This document shows positions 20,680-29,632 of a stretch of 39,518 nucleotides of DNA, piece after piece. Location of the stretch: NCBI GenBank assembly GCA_947573555.1, contig CANPFO010000009.1, positions 1 through 39,518 on the forward strand, written 5' to 3'. Within the stretch, counting starts at the first letter, position 1; every line of letters begins with the position of its first letter. Origin of the DNA: an uncultured Clostridium sp. GTDB lineage: Bacteria > Bacillota > Clostridia > TANB77 > CAG-508. Under the pieces are notes generated by a model that was given only the letters and a program-made list of their open reading frames with translations, ran no database searches and was not told where the DNA came from. The translations under genes and the position numbers were made by a program.

Positions 20680-21156
20680 ATGAAGGAAAGAATTGAAAAT
20701 GAAATGAAATTAGAATTTTTAAGTAAGGCAACAAATGAGTCTTTTGCGAGAATAACAGTTGCAGCATTTGCGTCTCAGTTAGATTTAAGTATTGAAGAAT
20801 TGGCAGATATTAAAACAGCAGTATCAGAGGCAGTAACAAATTGCATTATTCATGGGTATGAAAATAGGCAAGGAATTATAAAAATAGAGGCAAAATTAGA
20901 AGAAAGTACAATAACTATACAAATTTCTGATAACGGAAAAGGAATAGAAAATGTAGACATGGCTAAAGAACCATTATATACAACAAAACCTAATTTAGAA
21001 AGATCAGGGATGGGATTTACTATAATGGAAAGTTTTATGGACAGTATGAAAGTAGAATCAATAGTTGGATTGGGAACAAAAGTTACTCTAGTAAAGACTA
21101 TAAAACAACAAAGTGAGCAAGAAGAAAGTGAATTCAATATGATAACAAAAGAATAA
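20680..21156 (+). CDS. spoIIAB: Anti-sigma F factor
   Basis: ATPase N/G boxes: [33 protein letters not shown]. Confidence 0.95.
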   Translation: MKERIENEMKLEFLSKATNESFARITVAAFASQLDLSIEELADIKTAVSEAVTNCIIHGYENRQGIIKIEAKLEESTITIQISDNGKGIENVDMAKEPLYTTKPNLERSGMGFTIMESFMDSMKVESIVGLGTKVTLVKTIKQQSEQEESEFNMITKE

Positions 21157-21177
21157 AATTAGGGGTAAGTGCGAAAT

Positions 21178-21910
21178 ATGTATGAAAATAGTATAGATTC
21201 AATAAAAAGAGCTCAAAATCGGAGATGAATTTGAGCTAGATAGGCTTATAAGAGAAAATAATGGACTTATTTGGAGCATAGTAAAGAGATTTATGAACAG
21301 AGGATATGAAGCAGAAGATTTATATCAAATTGGATGTATGGGGTTTATTAAATCTATAAAAAGATTTGACACAAATTTTGAAGTAAAATTATCAACATAT
21401 TCAGTACCATATATATTAGGAGAAATAAAAAGATTTATAAGAGATGATGGCCCAATAAAAGTAAGTAGGAGTATAAAGGAATTAAATACAAAAATAAATG
21501 AAATTAAAAAACAGTATTTAATAAAGACAGGAAAAGAGATAACTATTGAAGAGCTATGTAGAGAATTGAAAGCAGACAAAGAAGATATAATTGTTGCAAT
21601 GGAATCTACTAATACAATAGAATCTTTAGATGCAACATTAACAAATGATAATAAAGATGGAAAACAAATGACTATATTTGATAAGGTTTCAGATGGAAAG
21701 AATGAAGAAGAAACTATAACAAATAGATTAGTTGTGAAAGAATTAATAGAAGAACTTGAAGATAGAGAAAAGGAAATAATTTTATTAAGATTTTATAAAG
21801 AAAAGACACAAACAGAAGTAGCAAAAATTTTAGGAATAAGCCAAGTTCAAGTATCTAGAATAGAGAGGAAAATATTAACAAATATGAAAACGAAATTAAC
21901 ATCTGCATAA
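21178..21910 (+). CDS. sigF: RNA polymerase sporulation sigma factor SigF; requires +1 frameshift at CGG (C21220 skipped)
   Basis: ATG 21178: MYENSIDSIKRAQN then skip C21220 then GDEFELDRLIRENNGLIWSIVKRFMNRGYEAEDLYQIGCMGFIKSIKRF...; AQNGD matches the SpoIIAC SQNGD region; zero frame stops at TGA after RR. Confidence 0.95.
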
Positions 21911-21931
21911 ATTAAAGGAGGGAAAGTAACT

Positions 21932-22933
21932 TTGAAAAAGCTTTTACTTTATTTACTAGCTTTTATTCTAATATGCTTTATTATTCCTATAATGTTAACA
22001 AAAAGAACTGTACCTACAATAGCAAAGCAAGAAAATACTATTCAACAAATAGAAGAAAATAATTTGAATTATGAATATAATAAATATGGAACAATTAATT
22101 TATTACATAAAAAAACTGGTGAAGTAGAACAAGTAAATTTAGACGATTATTTATGTAATGTTGTATCTGCAGAAATGCCAGCAAATTATGAGGAGGAAGC
22201 ATTAAAGGCACAAGCAATAGTTGCAAGAACATATACAGTTTTTAAAATATTAAATAAAAAACATGAAAATGCAGATATTTGTGACGATTCAACATGTTGC
22301 CAAGCATGGATATCAAAAGAAGATAGACTAGCAAGGTGGGAGGAAAGTCAAAGAGAAAGTAACTGGGAAAAAATATGTAGGGTAGTAAATGCTACTAAAG
22401 GAAATATAATAACATATAATAATTCTCCAATTAATGCATTTTTTCATTCAAATAGTGGAGGTAAAACAGAGGCTCCAGTAAATGTATGGGGAGGAACTGG
22501 ATATCCATATTTAAAAACTGTAGAAACATCAGGAGAAGATTCATATACTCAATATGCATCAGAAGTAATATTAACACATGAAGAATTATTAAAAAAACTG
22601 AAAGAGAAATATAAAGATATATCAATAAATTTTTCAGAACAAGAAGATATAAAAGTTTTAGAATATACAGAAGGTGGTAGAGTAAAAACAATTAAATTTG
22701 GAAATCACCAAATTTCAGGGGTAGAGGCAAGAACATTATTGGGTTTAAGGTCTGCAAATTTTGAAGTTATAAATGAAAATGGAAATATAAAATTTTCTGT
22801 AAAAGGATATGGACATGGAGTAGGAATGAGCCAAACTGGAGCAGATAGTCTTGCTAAACAAGGAAGTTCTGCAAATGATATAATTAATCATTTTTATATA
22901 GGAGTTGAAATAAAGGATATTAATTCTTTGTAA
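21932..22933 (+). CDS. spoIID: Stage II sporulation protein D
   Basis: SAEMPANYEEEALKAQAIVARTYT; HSNSGGKTE; GYGHGVGMSQTGADSLAKQG; TTG start. Confidence 0.95.
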   Translation: MKKLLLYLLAFILICFIIPIMLTKRTVPTIAKQENTIQQIEENNLNYEYNKYGTINLLHKKTGEVEQVNLDDYLCNVVSAEMPANYEEEALKAQAIVARTYTVFKILNKKHENADICDDSTCCQAWISKEDRLARWEESQRESNWEKICRVVNATKGNIITYNNSPINAFFHSNSGGKTEAPVNVWGGTGYPYLKTVETSGEDSYTQYASEVILTHEELLKKLKEKYKDISINFSEQEDIKVLEYTEGGRVKTIKFGNHQISGVEARTLLGLRSANFEVINENGNIKFSVKGYGHGVGMSQTGADSLAKQGSSANDIINHFYIGVEIKDINSL

Positions 22934-22993
22934 ATGTATATTTTTATAAAATCCGGAAATAATTGTAATATAATTATTTTTAAGGAGGATTTT

Positions 22994-23812
22994 ATGAGAA
23001 GAGATGTAAGAAAAAAGTATAATCAGGAAGATGATTTGAATATAAAAATAATAAAATATTCTAGCATTGGTGTAGCAATTCTTGCTGTAATTGTATTAGC
23101 ACTTTTAATTTATAGTAAAAACTTAAATAATGAAGTTAAAGAAGGAACATTAACAAGTGAACAAATATCAAATATATTAAATAATGTAGGAACATCAGGG
23201 AATACAGAAAGTGCAAGTTCTGAAATAGGTAAAAGTGTAAATGAATTGACAAAAGAGAATATTGTTAATTCTGTAGAAAATAATGTAAGTGAATTAATAA
23301 ATAATACTATAAGTCAAAACAATGTATTAACTACAGACAAAGTAACATCTACTACTGTAAATAAAATAGAAGAAACTGAAAATACACCAAAAGAAGAAAA
23401 AGCAGAACTAAAATTTGATTCTCCAGTTGAAGGAGAGATTGTAAGAGATTTTGCCAAAGATAATTTAGTTTTTTCTGAAACATTGCAAGAATGGACAACT
23501 CATACAGGAATTGATATAAAAGCAGATAAAACAACTGTTGTCAAATCAGCAGAAGAAGGTAAAGTAAAAACAATAAAAAATGATCCTAGATATGGTTTAA
23601 CAGTAATTGTTGAACATAGTGATGGATATCAAACAGTATATTCAAATTTATTAACTTCTGAGTTTGTTGTAGAAGGTGAAGAAATTAAAAAGGGACAGTC
23701 AATAGGTACAGTAGGAAATACAGCAGCTTTTGAAATTGTGGACGAGCCACATCTTCATTTTGAGATAATTAAGGATTCTGTTCAGGTAGATCCTAATATA
23801 TATTTAAAATAA
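22994..23812 (+). CDS. M23 peptidase-like protein, SpoIIQ-like
   Basis: Downstream of spoIID, N-terminal TM, HTGIDIKA, EPHLHFEI; ATG at 22994 with AAGGAGG. Confidence 0.85.
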   Translation: MRRDVRKKYNQEDDLNIKIIKYSSIGVAILAVIVLALLIYSKNLNNEVKEGTLTSEQISNILNNVGTSGNTESASSEIGKSVNELTKENIVNSVENNVSELINNTISQNNVLTTDKVTSTTVNKIEETENTPKEEKAELKFDSPVEGEIVRDFAKDNLVFSETLQEWTTHTGIDIKADKTTVVKSAEEGKVKTIKNDPRYGLTVIVEHSDGYQTVYSNLLTSEFVVEGEEIKKGQSIGTVGNTAAFEIVDEPHLHFEIIKDSVQVDPNIYLK

Positions 23813-23870
23813 TTTAGATATTATAAGAATTTTAAGGCTGACTGTAACGTCTTGTTACTGGTCAGCCTGT

Positions 23871-24370
23871 CGTTCTTTGCTGGTCGGACTTATCATATAA
23901 GGTAGTTATAAACTTTTCAAATATATAAAAGTTAATCTAGCTTATCTGTATAGATATCTGTCCTCCCAAACTGCACATCACTTTATTTTAATATAGTACA
24001 GATGTTACGGTACTGCTGTATAATTTGAAATATATATTAAAATATCGTTCTTTGCTGGTCGGACTTATCATATAAGGTAGTTATAAACTTTTCAAATATA
24101 TAAAAGTTAATCTAGCTTATCTGTATAGATATCTGTCCTCCCAAACTGCACATCACTTTATTTTAATATAGTACAGATGTTACGGTACTGCTGTATAATT
24201 TGAAATATATATTAAAATATCGTTCTTTGCTGGTCGGACTTATCATATAAGGTAGTTATAAACTTTTCAAATATATAAAAGTTAATCTAGCTTATCTGTA
24301 TAGATATCTGTCCTCCCAAACTGCGCATCACTTTATTTTAATATATATTTCAAATTATACAGCACTGTAA
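23871..24370 (+). repeat. Fold-back element family A, tandem array of three 175-bp units
   Basis: CGTTCTTTGCTGGTCGG starts at 23871, 24046 and 24221 (period 175); last unit ends with ATTTTAATATATATTTCAAATTATACAGCACTGTA, the inverse of the internal unit junction. Confidence 0.95.
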
Positions 24371-24537
24371 TATTTGTAGTAATTGATGAAATTACCTTGT
24401 AAAATAGCAAAAATCACTTGACAGTTGAAGATATAAAGGATAAAATATAAGAGGTAGAAAAAAATATATTAAAAGAAATTAATACATATATATTTGATTC
24501 GAACATTGAAAATTTAATAAGAAAGAGGTGTAGATTC

Positions 24538-26079
24538 ATGAATATAGGAATCGTTATCGCCGCTGTCTTAATCTCACTTGCAATTGGAATTCTAATAGGA
24601 ATAGCATATAGAAAAAAAGTTGCAGAATCTAAGATAAATGGAGCTGAGGAAGAAGCAAAAAAAATAGTTAATATGGCAAAAACAGAGGCTGAAAATTTGA
24701 AAAAAGCAAAAATAATTGAAGCTAAAGAAGAAATTGTTAACAGTAGAAATGAATTAGATCAAGAGATTAGAGAAAGAAGAGGCGAAATACAAAGACAAGA
24801 AACAAGGCTTATTCAAAAAGAAGAAAACTTAGATAAGCGTGCAGAAAATTATGAAAAAAAGGAAGAAGATCTAGGATTTAGAGTAAAAGAACTAGAAAAT
24901 AAAAAACAAGAAATTGAAAAATTACACGAAAAAGGAATAGAAGAACTTCAAAAAATAGCAGAACTAACTAGAGATGAGGCTAAAGATGTGCTATTAAAAG
25001 AAGTTGAGAAGAATATTTCATTAGAAAAAGCAGCTATAATAAGAGAAGCTAATCAAAAAGCTAAAGAAGAATCTAACAAGCTAGCTAAAGAACTATTAAC
25101 ATATGCAGTTCAAAAATGTGCTGCAGACCATTCTCAAGAAACGACAGTATCAATAGTTTCACTTCCAAGTGATGAAATGAAAGGAAGAATTATTGGTAGA
25201 GAAGGTAGAAATATTAAAGCTTTAGAAACATTAACAGGAGTTGACTTAATAATAGATGATACACCTGAAGCAGTAGTTTTATCAGGATTTGATCCTCTAA
25301 GAAGAGAAGTAGCTAAAATAGCTCTAGAAAAATTAATTGATGATGGAAGAATACATCCTGCAAAGATTGAAGAAGTAGTTGAAAAAGCAAAACAAGAACT
25401 TGAAGAAACAATTAAATCAGAAGGCGAGAGAGCTGTTCTAGAAACAGGAGTAATTGGTTTACATCCAGACATAATAAAATTAATAGGAAAACTAAAATAT
25501 AGAACAAGCTATGGTCAAAATGTATTAAATCACTCAATTGAAGTATCAAATCTAGCTAGAATAATGGCAGAAGAATTAGGTTTAGATCCAAAAGTTGCAA
25601 GAAGAGCTGGATTATTGCATGATATTGGAAAAGCATTAGACCATGATATGGAAGGTACACACGTTGAAATTGGTGTTGAAATATTAAAGAAATACAAAGA
25701 AAATGCATTAGTTATAAATGCAGTAGAAGCACACCACGGTGATGTTGAACCACAAACATTAGAAGCTGTATTAGTTCAAGCAGCTGATGCAATAAGTGCA
25801 TCAAGACCAGGCGCTAGAAGGGAAACCTTAGAAGCATATATTAAAAGATTACAAAATCTTGAAGAAATAGCAGATTCATTTGAAGGAGTTGAAAAATCTT
25901 TTGCTATACAAGCTGGACGTGAAGTTAGAATTATTGTAAAACCTGAAAAAATTAATGATGATCAGATGATAATTTTGGCTAGAGATGTAGCTAAAAAAGT
26001 AGAAAACGAAATGGATTATCCAGGTCAAATAAAGGTTAATGTAATTAGGGAGACTAGAATAGTTGATTATGCGAAATAG
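24538..26079 (+). CDS. rny: Ribonuclease Y
   Basis: N-terminal TM, coiled coil, KH domain [17 protein letters not shown] domain [12 protein letters not shown]. Confidence 0.98.
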   Translation: MNIGIVIAAVLISLAIGILIGIAYRKKVAESKINGAEEEAKKIVNMAKTEAENLKKAKIIEAKEEIVNSRNELDQEIRERRGEIQRQETRLIQKEENLDKRAENYEKKEEDLGFRVKELENKKQEIEKLHEKGIEELQKIAELTRDEAKDVLLKEVEKNISLEKAAIIREANQKAKEESNKLAKELLTYAVQKCAADHSQETTVSIVSLPSDEMKGRIIGREGRNIKALETLTGVDLIIDDTPEAVVLSGFDPLRREVAKIALEKLIDDGRIHPAKIEEVVEKAKQELEETIKSEGERAVLETGVIGLHPDIIKLIGKLKYRTSYGQNVLNHSIEVSNLARIMAEELGLDPKVARRAGLLHDIGKALDHDMEGTHVEIGVEILKKYKENALVINAVEAHHGDVEPQTLEAVLVQAADAISASRPGARRETLEAYIKRLQNLEEIADSFEGVEKSFAIQAGREVRIIVKPEKINDDQMIILARDVAKKVENEMDYPGQIKVNVIRETRIVDYAK

Positions 26080-26081
26080 AT

Positions 26082-26118
26082 TAAAAGATTGTGAAGTAAA
26101 ATTCACAGTCTTTTTTTT
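26082..26118 (+). terminator. rny terminator
   Basis: AAGATTGTGAAgtaaaaTTCACAGTCTTTTTTTT. Confidence 0.85.
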
Positions 26119-26148
26119 GTGCCAAAAAGGGACGCCCCCTTTGGCACA
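26118..26148. repeat. Single arm of fold-back family C
   Basis: TGTGCCAAAAAGGGACGCCCCCTTTGGCACA, matching 14412-14442. Confidence 0.9.
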
Positions 26149-26233
26149 TAAAAAATATCTACAAGCTTGATAAATTTTTAAATTTATAGTATTATAATAA
26201 TTGAAATTGATAAAAAAGAAAGAAGGAATTAAA

Positions 26234-27007
26234 TTGAAAATTTTAGCGGTTGGAGATATAGTTGGAACAGCAGGAATAAATGAGCTAAAAGCAAGACTAA
26301 AAAGTATTAAAGAAAATGAAAATATAGATTTTGTAATAGTTAACGCAGAAAATTCAGCAGAAGGGATGGGAATTACAGAAAAAAATTTTAAAGATATTAC
26401 ATCATTAGGAGTAGATGTAATAACAATGGGAAATCATACTTGGGGAAAGAAGGATATATTCCAATTTATAGATGATTCAAGAATTATAAGACCTGCAAAC
26501 TATCCAGATGGGGTAGTTGGAAAGGGATATAATATTTATAATTGTAAAGATAAGAAGATTGCTGTAATTAATTTAATAGGAAGAGTAGATATTAACATAT
26601 TATCAGAAAATCCATTTTTAAAAGCCAAAAGTATAGTGGAACAAATAGAAAAGCAAGTAGATATTATAGTAATAGATTTCCATGCAGAAGCAACAGCAGA
26701 AAAGATTGCATTAGGCCATTATTTAGATGGTAGAGTAACTGCTATATTTGGTACACATACACATGTACAAACAGCAGATGAACAGATTTTACCAAAAGGA
26801 ACAGGTTATATCACAGATATAGGAATGACTGGACCAAAAAATTCTGTAATAGGGATGGAGATAAAGGCATCTATTAAAAGATTCGAAACGACTTTGCCAG
26901 AGAGATATAGAATTGCAGAAGGAAAATGTATATTAAATGCAGTTATATTCGATATAAATGATGATACATCTAAAGTAACTAATATAAAAAGAATTTATAT
27001 TAATTAA
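26234..27007 (+). CDS. ymdB: YmdB family metallophosphoesterase
   Basis: KILAVGDIVGTAG, NAENSAEGMGIT, MGNHTWGKKDI, GTHTHVQTAD; TTG start at 26234. Confidence 0.95.
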   Translation: MKILAVGDIVGTAGINELKARLKSIKENENIDFVIVNAENSAEGMGITEKNFKDITSLGVDVITMGNHTWGKKDIFQFIDDSRIIRPANYPDGVVGKGYNIYNCKDKKIAVINLIGRVDINILSENPFLKAKSIVEQIEKQVDIIVIDFHAEATAEKIALGHYLDGRVTAIFGTHTHVQTADEQILPKGTGYITDIGMTGPKNSVIGMEIKASIKRFETTLPERYRIAEGKCILNAVIFDINDDTSKVTNIKRIYIN

Positions 27008-27152
27008 TAGGATGTGTCGAAAAATATTTTTTATTGCGATGAAAAGTTCCAAAAATTTCCAAAAAACTATTTACAATTATTTCCATATAATGTAAAATAC
27101 CAATATAAAGAGTTGCAACAAAAAATAAATTAATATTAGGAGGCAAAAGAAA

Positions 27153-27416
27153 ATGGAAATTTTAAAAATTTCATCAAAATCAAACCCTAATTCAGTAGCA
27201 GGAGCAATAGCTGGATTAGTAAAAGAATCAGACAAGGCAGAAATGCAAGCAATTGGAGCAGGAGCATTAAATCAAGCTGTAAAAGCAGTAGCAATCGCAA
27301 GAGGATTTGTAGCACCATCAGGAGTAGATTTAGTATGTATACCAGCTTTTGCAGAAGTAGAAGTAGAAGGAGAAGAAAGAACAGGAATAAAGCTTATTGT
27401 TGAGGCAAGGGCTTAA
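27153..27416 (+). CDS. spoVS: Stage V sporulation protein S
   Basis: MEILKISSKSNPNSVAGAIAG..GAGALNQAVKAVAIARGFVAPSG. Confidence 0.97.
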   Translation: MEILKISSKSNPNSVAGAIAGLVKESDKAEMQAIGAGALNQAVKAVAIARGFVAPSGVDLVCIPAFAEVEVEGEERTGIKLIVEARA

Positions 27417-27492
27417 AATAGATAAAGATATTTTGCATTTAAGTAACTTATAAAACTACTTAAATAACAAAATATCTTTTTTTTTAACTATT

Positions 27493-27867
27493 TTATGCAG
27501 ATAGAATGAAGTCTTTATTGGCTAATAATAGTTTTTTAATTAATTCAATTTGTCTTTTGGATAGATTAGAATTTTCTTCTAAAGAAAATAATTTACTTAT
27601 TGAAGTTGCGAAATTTGTATCTAAATTTTCATTTGAATTAGTAGCATTTTTATCATCAGTTAAACCAAGCAAATAGTCAGAAGAAACATTAAGTGCAGAA
27701 GCTATCTTTGCAATAATTTCAAGCCTAGGTGTACGTTGACCATTTACATATCTACAAATTGTAACATTCGATATTTGAATAATTTTTGCTAATTGAGTTT
27801 GAGACATATCATTTTCATCTAACAAAACAGTTAATCTATAACTAAAATCGTCTATATCAAAATTCAT
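27493..27867 (-). CDS. Xre family HTH transcriptional regulator
   Basis: DENDMSQTQLAKIIQISNVTICRYVNGQRTPRLEIIAKIASALNVSSDYLLGLTDD. Confidence 0.92.
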   Translation of the reverse strand: MNFDIDDFSYRLTVLLDENDMSQTQLAKIIQISNVTICRYVNGQRTPRLEIIAKIASALNVSSDYLLGLTDDKNATNSNENLDTNFATSISKLFSLEENSNLSKRQIELIKKLLLANKDFILSA

Positions 27868-28084
27868 AGAAACCTCCTATGTCAAATATTATAGAACTAT
27901 AACTAATAAGTTCTACAAATAATTACCAAAGTTATAATAAAAAATTAACCAACTAATAAATATAAAAACTAAAAGAAAAAATACTTGTAAAAAATATAAA
28001 AATATGTTAATATAAAAGCATAATAATAAATATAAAATAAAGTAAAATCTAATTAAAAAGCAAAGTATATATATTATTACAATT

Positions 28085-28299
28085 TAACAGAGAAAAATAT
28101 CCAAGGCTGAGAGGTATTTAAGTTTAAATATATAGAAATTTCACTTTTTAAGACTTCTTTTGAAAGATGCATATATATCAAATAGGAAGAAGCGGTTGAA
28201 CCGTTAAAACTATAATAAGGTTAGTAATTAACTAATGAAATTAGGTGGTACCACGGATAATCCATTTCGTCCTATGTAAGTAGGATGAAATGGATTTTT
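28085..28299 (+). promoter_or_regulatory. T-box leader upstream of pheS
   Basis: AGGTGGTACCACGG T-box sequence followed by AATCCATTTCGTCCTAtgtaagTAGGATGAAATGGATTTTTT terminator; 5' boundary approximate. Confidence 0.85.
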
Positions 28300-28427
28300 T
28301 GAGACAATTGGGACAGTCAATGTTTGTCTCACAAATCTAGTAGAAAATGTCGAAAAGTACCATAAAATAAAATTCGACAAAAAATAATAAAATAGTGAGA
28401 CAAACATTGACTGTCCCAATTGTCTCA
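28300..28427. repeat. Fold-back element family B (copy 1), between T-box terminator and pheS
   Basis: TGAGACAATTGGGACAGTCAATGTTTGTCTCAC ... GTGAGACAAACATTGACTGTCCCAATTGTCTCA perfect arms; inner TGTCGAA/TTCGACA. Confidence 0.95.
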
Positions 28428-28441
28428 AGAAAGGAATTTAT

Positions 28442-29491
28442 ATGAAAGAGCAAATTGAACAAATAGCACAAATGGCAAAAAGAGAAATAATAGAGGCTAT
28501 GGATTTTCAAACTTTAGATGCAGTAAGAGTAAAGTATTTAGGAAAGAAAGGTGAATTTACAGCAGTATTAAGAGGAATGGGAGGTCTATCTCCAGAAGAA
28601 AGACCAATTATAGGAAGTTTGGTAAATGAAGTGAGAGATGAATTAGAAAAACTAATTCTAGAAAATGAAACAAAATTTAAAGAAGATGAATTAAACAAGA
28701 AGTTACAAGCAGAGAGAATTGATATAACACTTCCAAGTTCAAAAATAAAGAGAGGGAGTTTACATCCAGTTAATAGAATAATAGAAGATATAGAAGATTT
28801 ATTTGTCTCAATGGGATATGATGTTGTAATAGGTCCAGAGCTAGAAACAGATGAATATTGCTTTGAAAGATTGAATCTTCCAAAAGGACATCCAGCAAGA
28901 GATATGCAAGATAGTTTCTATATTAATAATGAATATTTATTAAGAACACAAACATCAGCGGTTCAAGCAAGAACAATGTTATCTAATACAGAAAAAACAC
29001 CAATTAGAATGATAACTTGTGGAAAAACGTATAGAAGAGAAGATGATGCAACACATTCACATCAATTTAATCAAATTGAAGGATTAGTAATTGATAAAAA
29101 AGAAATGAATGTTTCTTTAGCAGATTTAAAAGGTACATTAGAGGTATTTGTTAGAAAAATAATAGGAGCAAATCTAGATTTAAGATTTAGACCAAGTTAT
29201 TTCCCATTTACAGAACCATCTTATGAAGTAGATGTTACTTGTTTTAAATGTGGTGGCAAAGGATGTAATTTGTGTAAGCAAACTGGATGGATAGAAGTTT
29301 TGGGGGCAGGAATTGTACATCCAAATGTATTGAAAATGAATGGATACAATCCAGAAGAGTATGGAGGATTTGCTTTTGGTACAGGAATTGATAGATTAGC
29401 GATGTTTAGATATGGAATTACAGACATGAGATATTTGTATACGAATGATGTAAGATTTTTGAATCAATTTGATAGAAAGGATGAAGAATGA
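28442..29491 (+). CDS. pheS: Phenylalanyl-tRNA synthetase alpha subunit
   Basis: [50 protein letters not shown]. Confidence 0.97.
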   Translation: MKEQIEQIAQMAKREIIEAMDFQTLDAVRVKYLGKKGEFTAVLRGMGGLSPEERPIIGSLVNEVRDELEKLILENETKFKEDELNKKLQAERIDITLPSSKIKRGSLHPVNRIIEDIEDLFVSMGYDVVIGPELETDEYCFERLNLPKGHPARDMQDSFYINNEYLLRTQTSAVQARTMLSNTEKTPIRMITCGKTYRREDDATHSHQFNQIEGLVIDKKEMNVSLADLKGTLEVFVRKIIGANLDLRFRPSYFPFTEPSYEVDVTCFKCGGKGCNLCKQTGWIEVLGAGIVHPNVLKMNGYNPEEYGGFAFGTGIDRLAMFRYGITDMRYLYTNDVRFLNQFDRKDEE

Positions 29492-29616
29492 GACAGTTGG
29501 GACAGTCAATGTTTGTCTCATAAGTTGAGTAGATAAATGTCGAAAAACGTAATTTACAGTGTTCGACAAAAAACAACGAAATAATGAGACAAACATTGAC
29601 TGTCCCTTTTGTCTCA
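29489..29616. repeat. Fold-back element family B (copy 2), between pheS and pheT
   Basis: TGAGACAGTTGGGACAGTCAATGTTTGTCTCA ... TGAGACAAACATTGACTGTCCCTTTTGTCTCA; same inner TGTCGAA/TTCGACA. Confidence 0.95.
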
Positions 29617-29632
29617 AAGGAGGAAATAGAAT

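Noticed and set aside
22431-22691. Other antisense ORFs (e.g. inside spoIID, rny, pheT, SBP genes)
   Set aside because: Low-complexity Leu/Phe/Ile-rich translations that are typical shadows of AT-rich genes.
23871-24370. CRISPR array
   Set aside because: Units are 175 bp, contiguous and without unique spacers; the same core occurs as single copies elsewhere.
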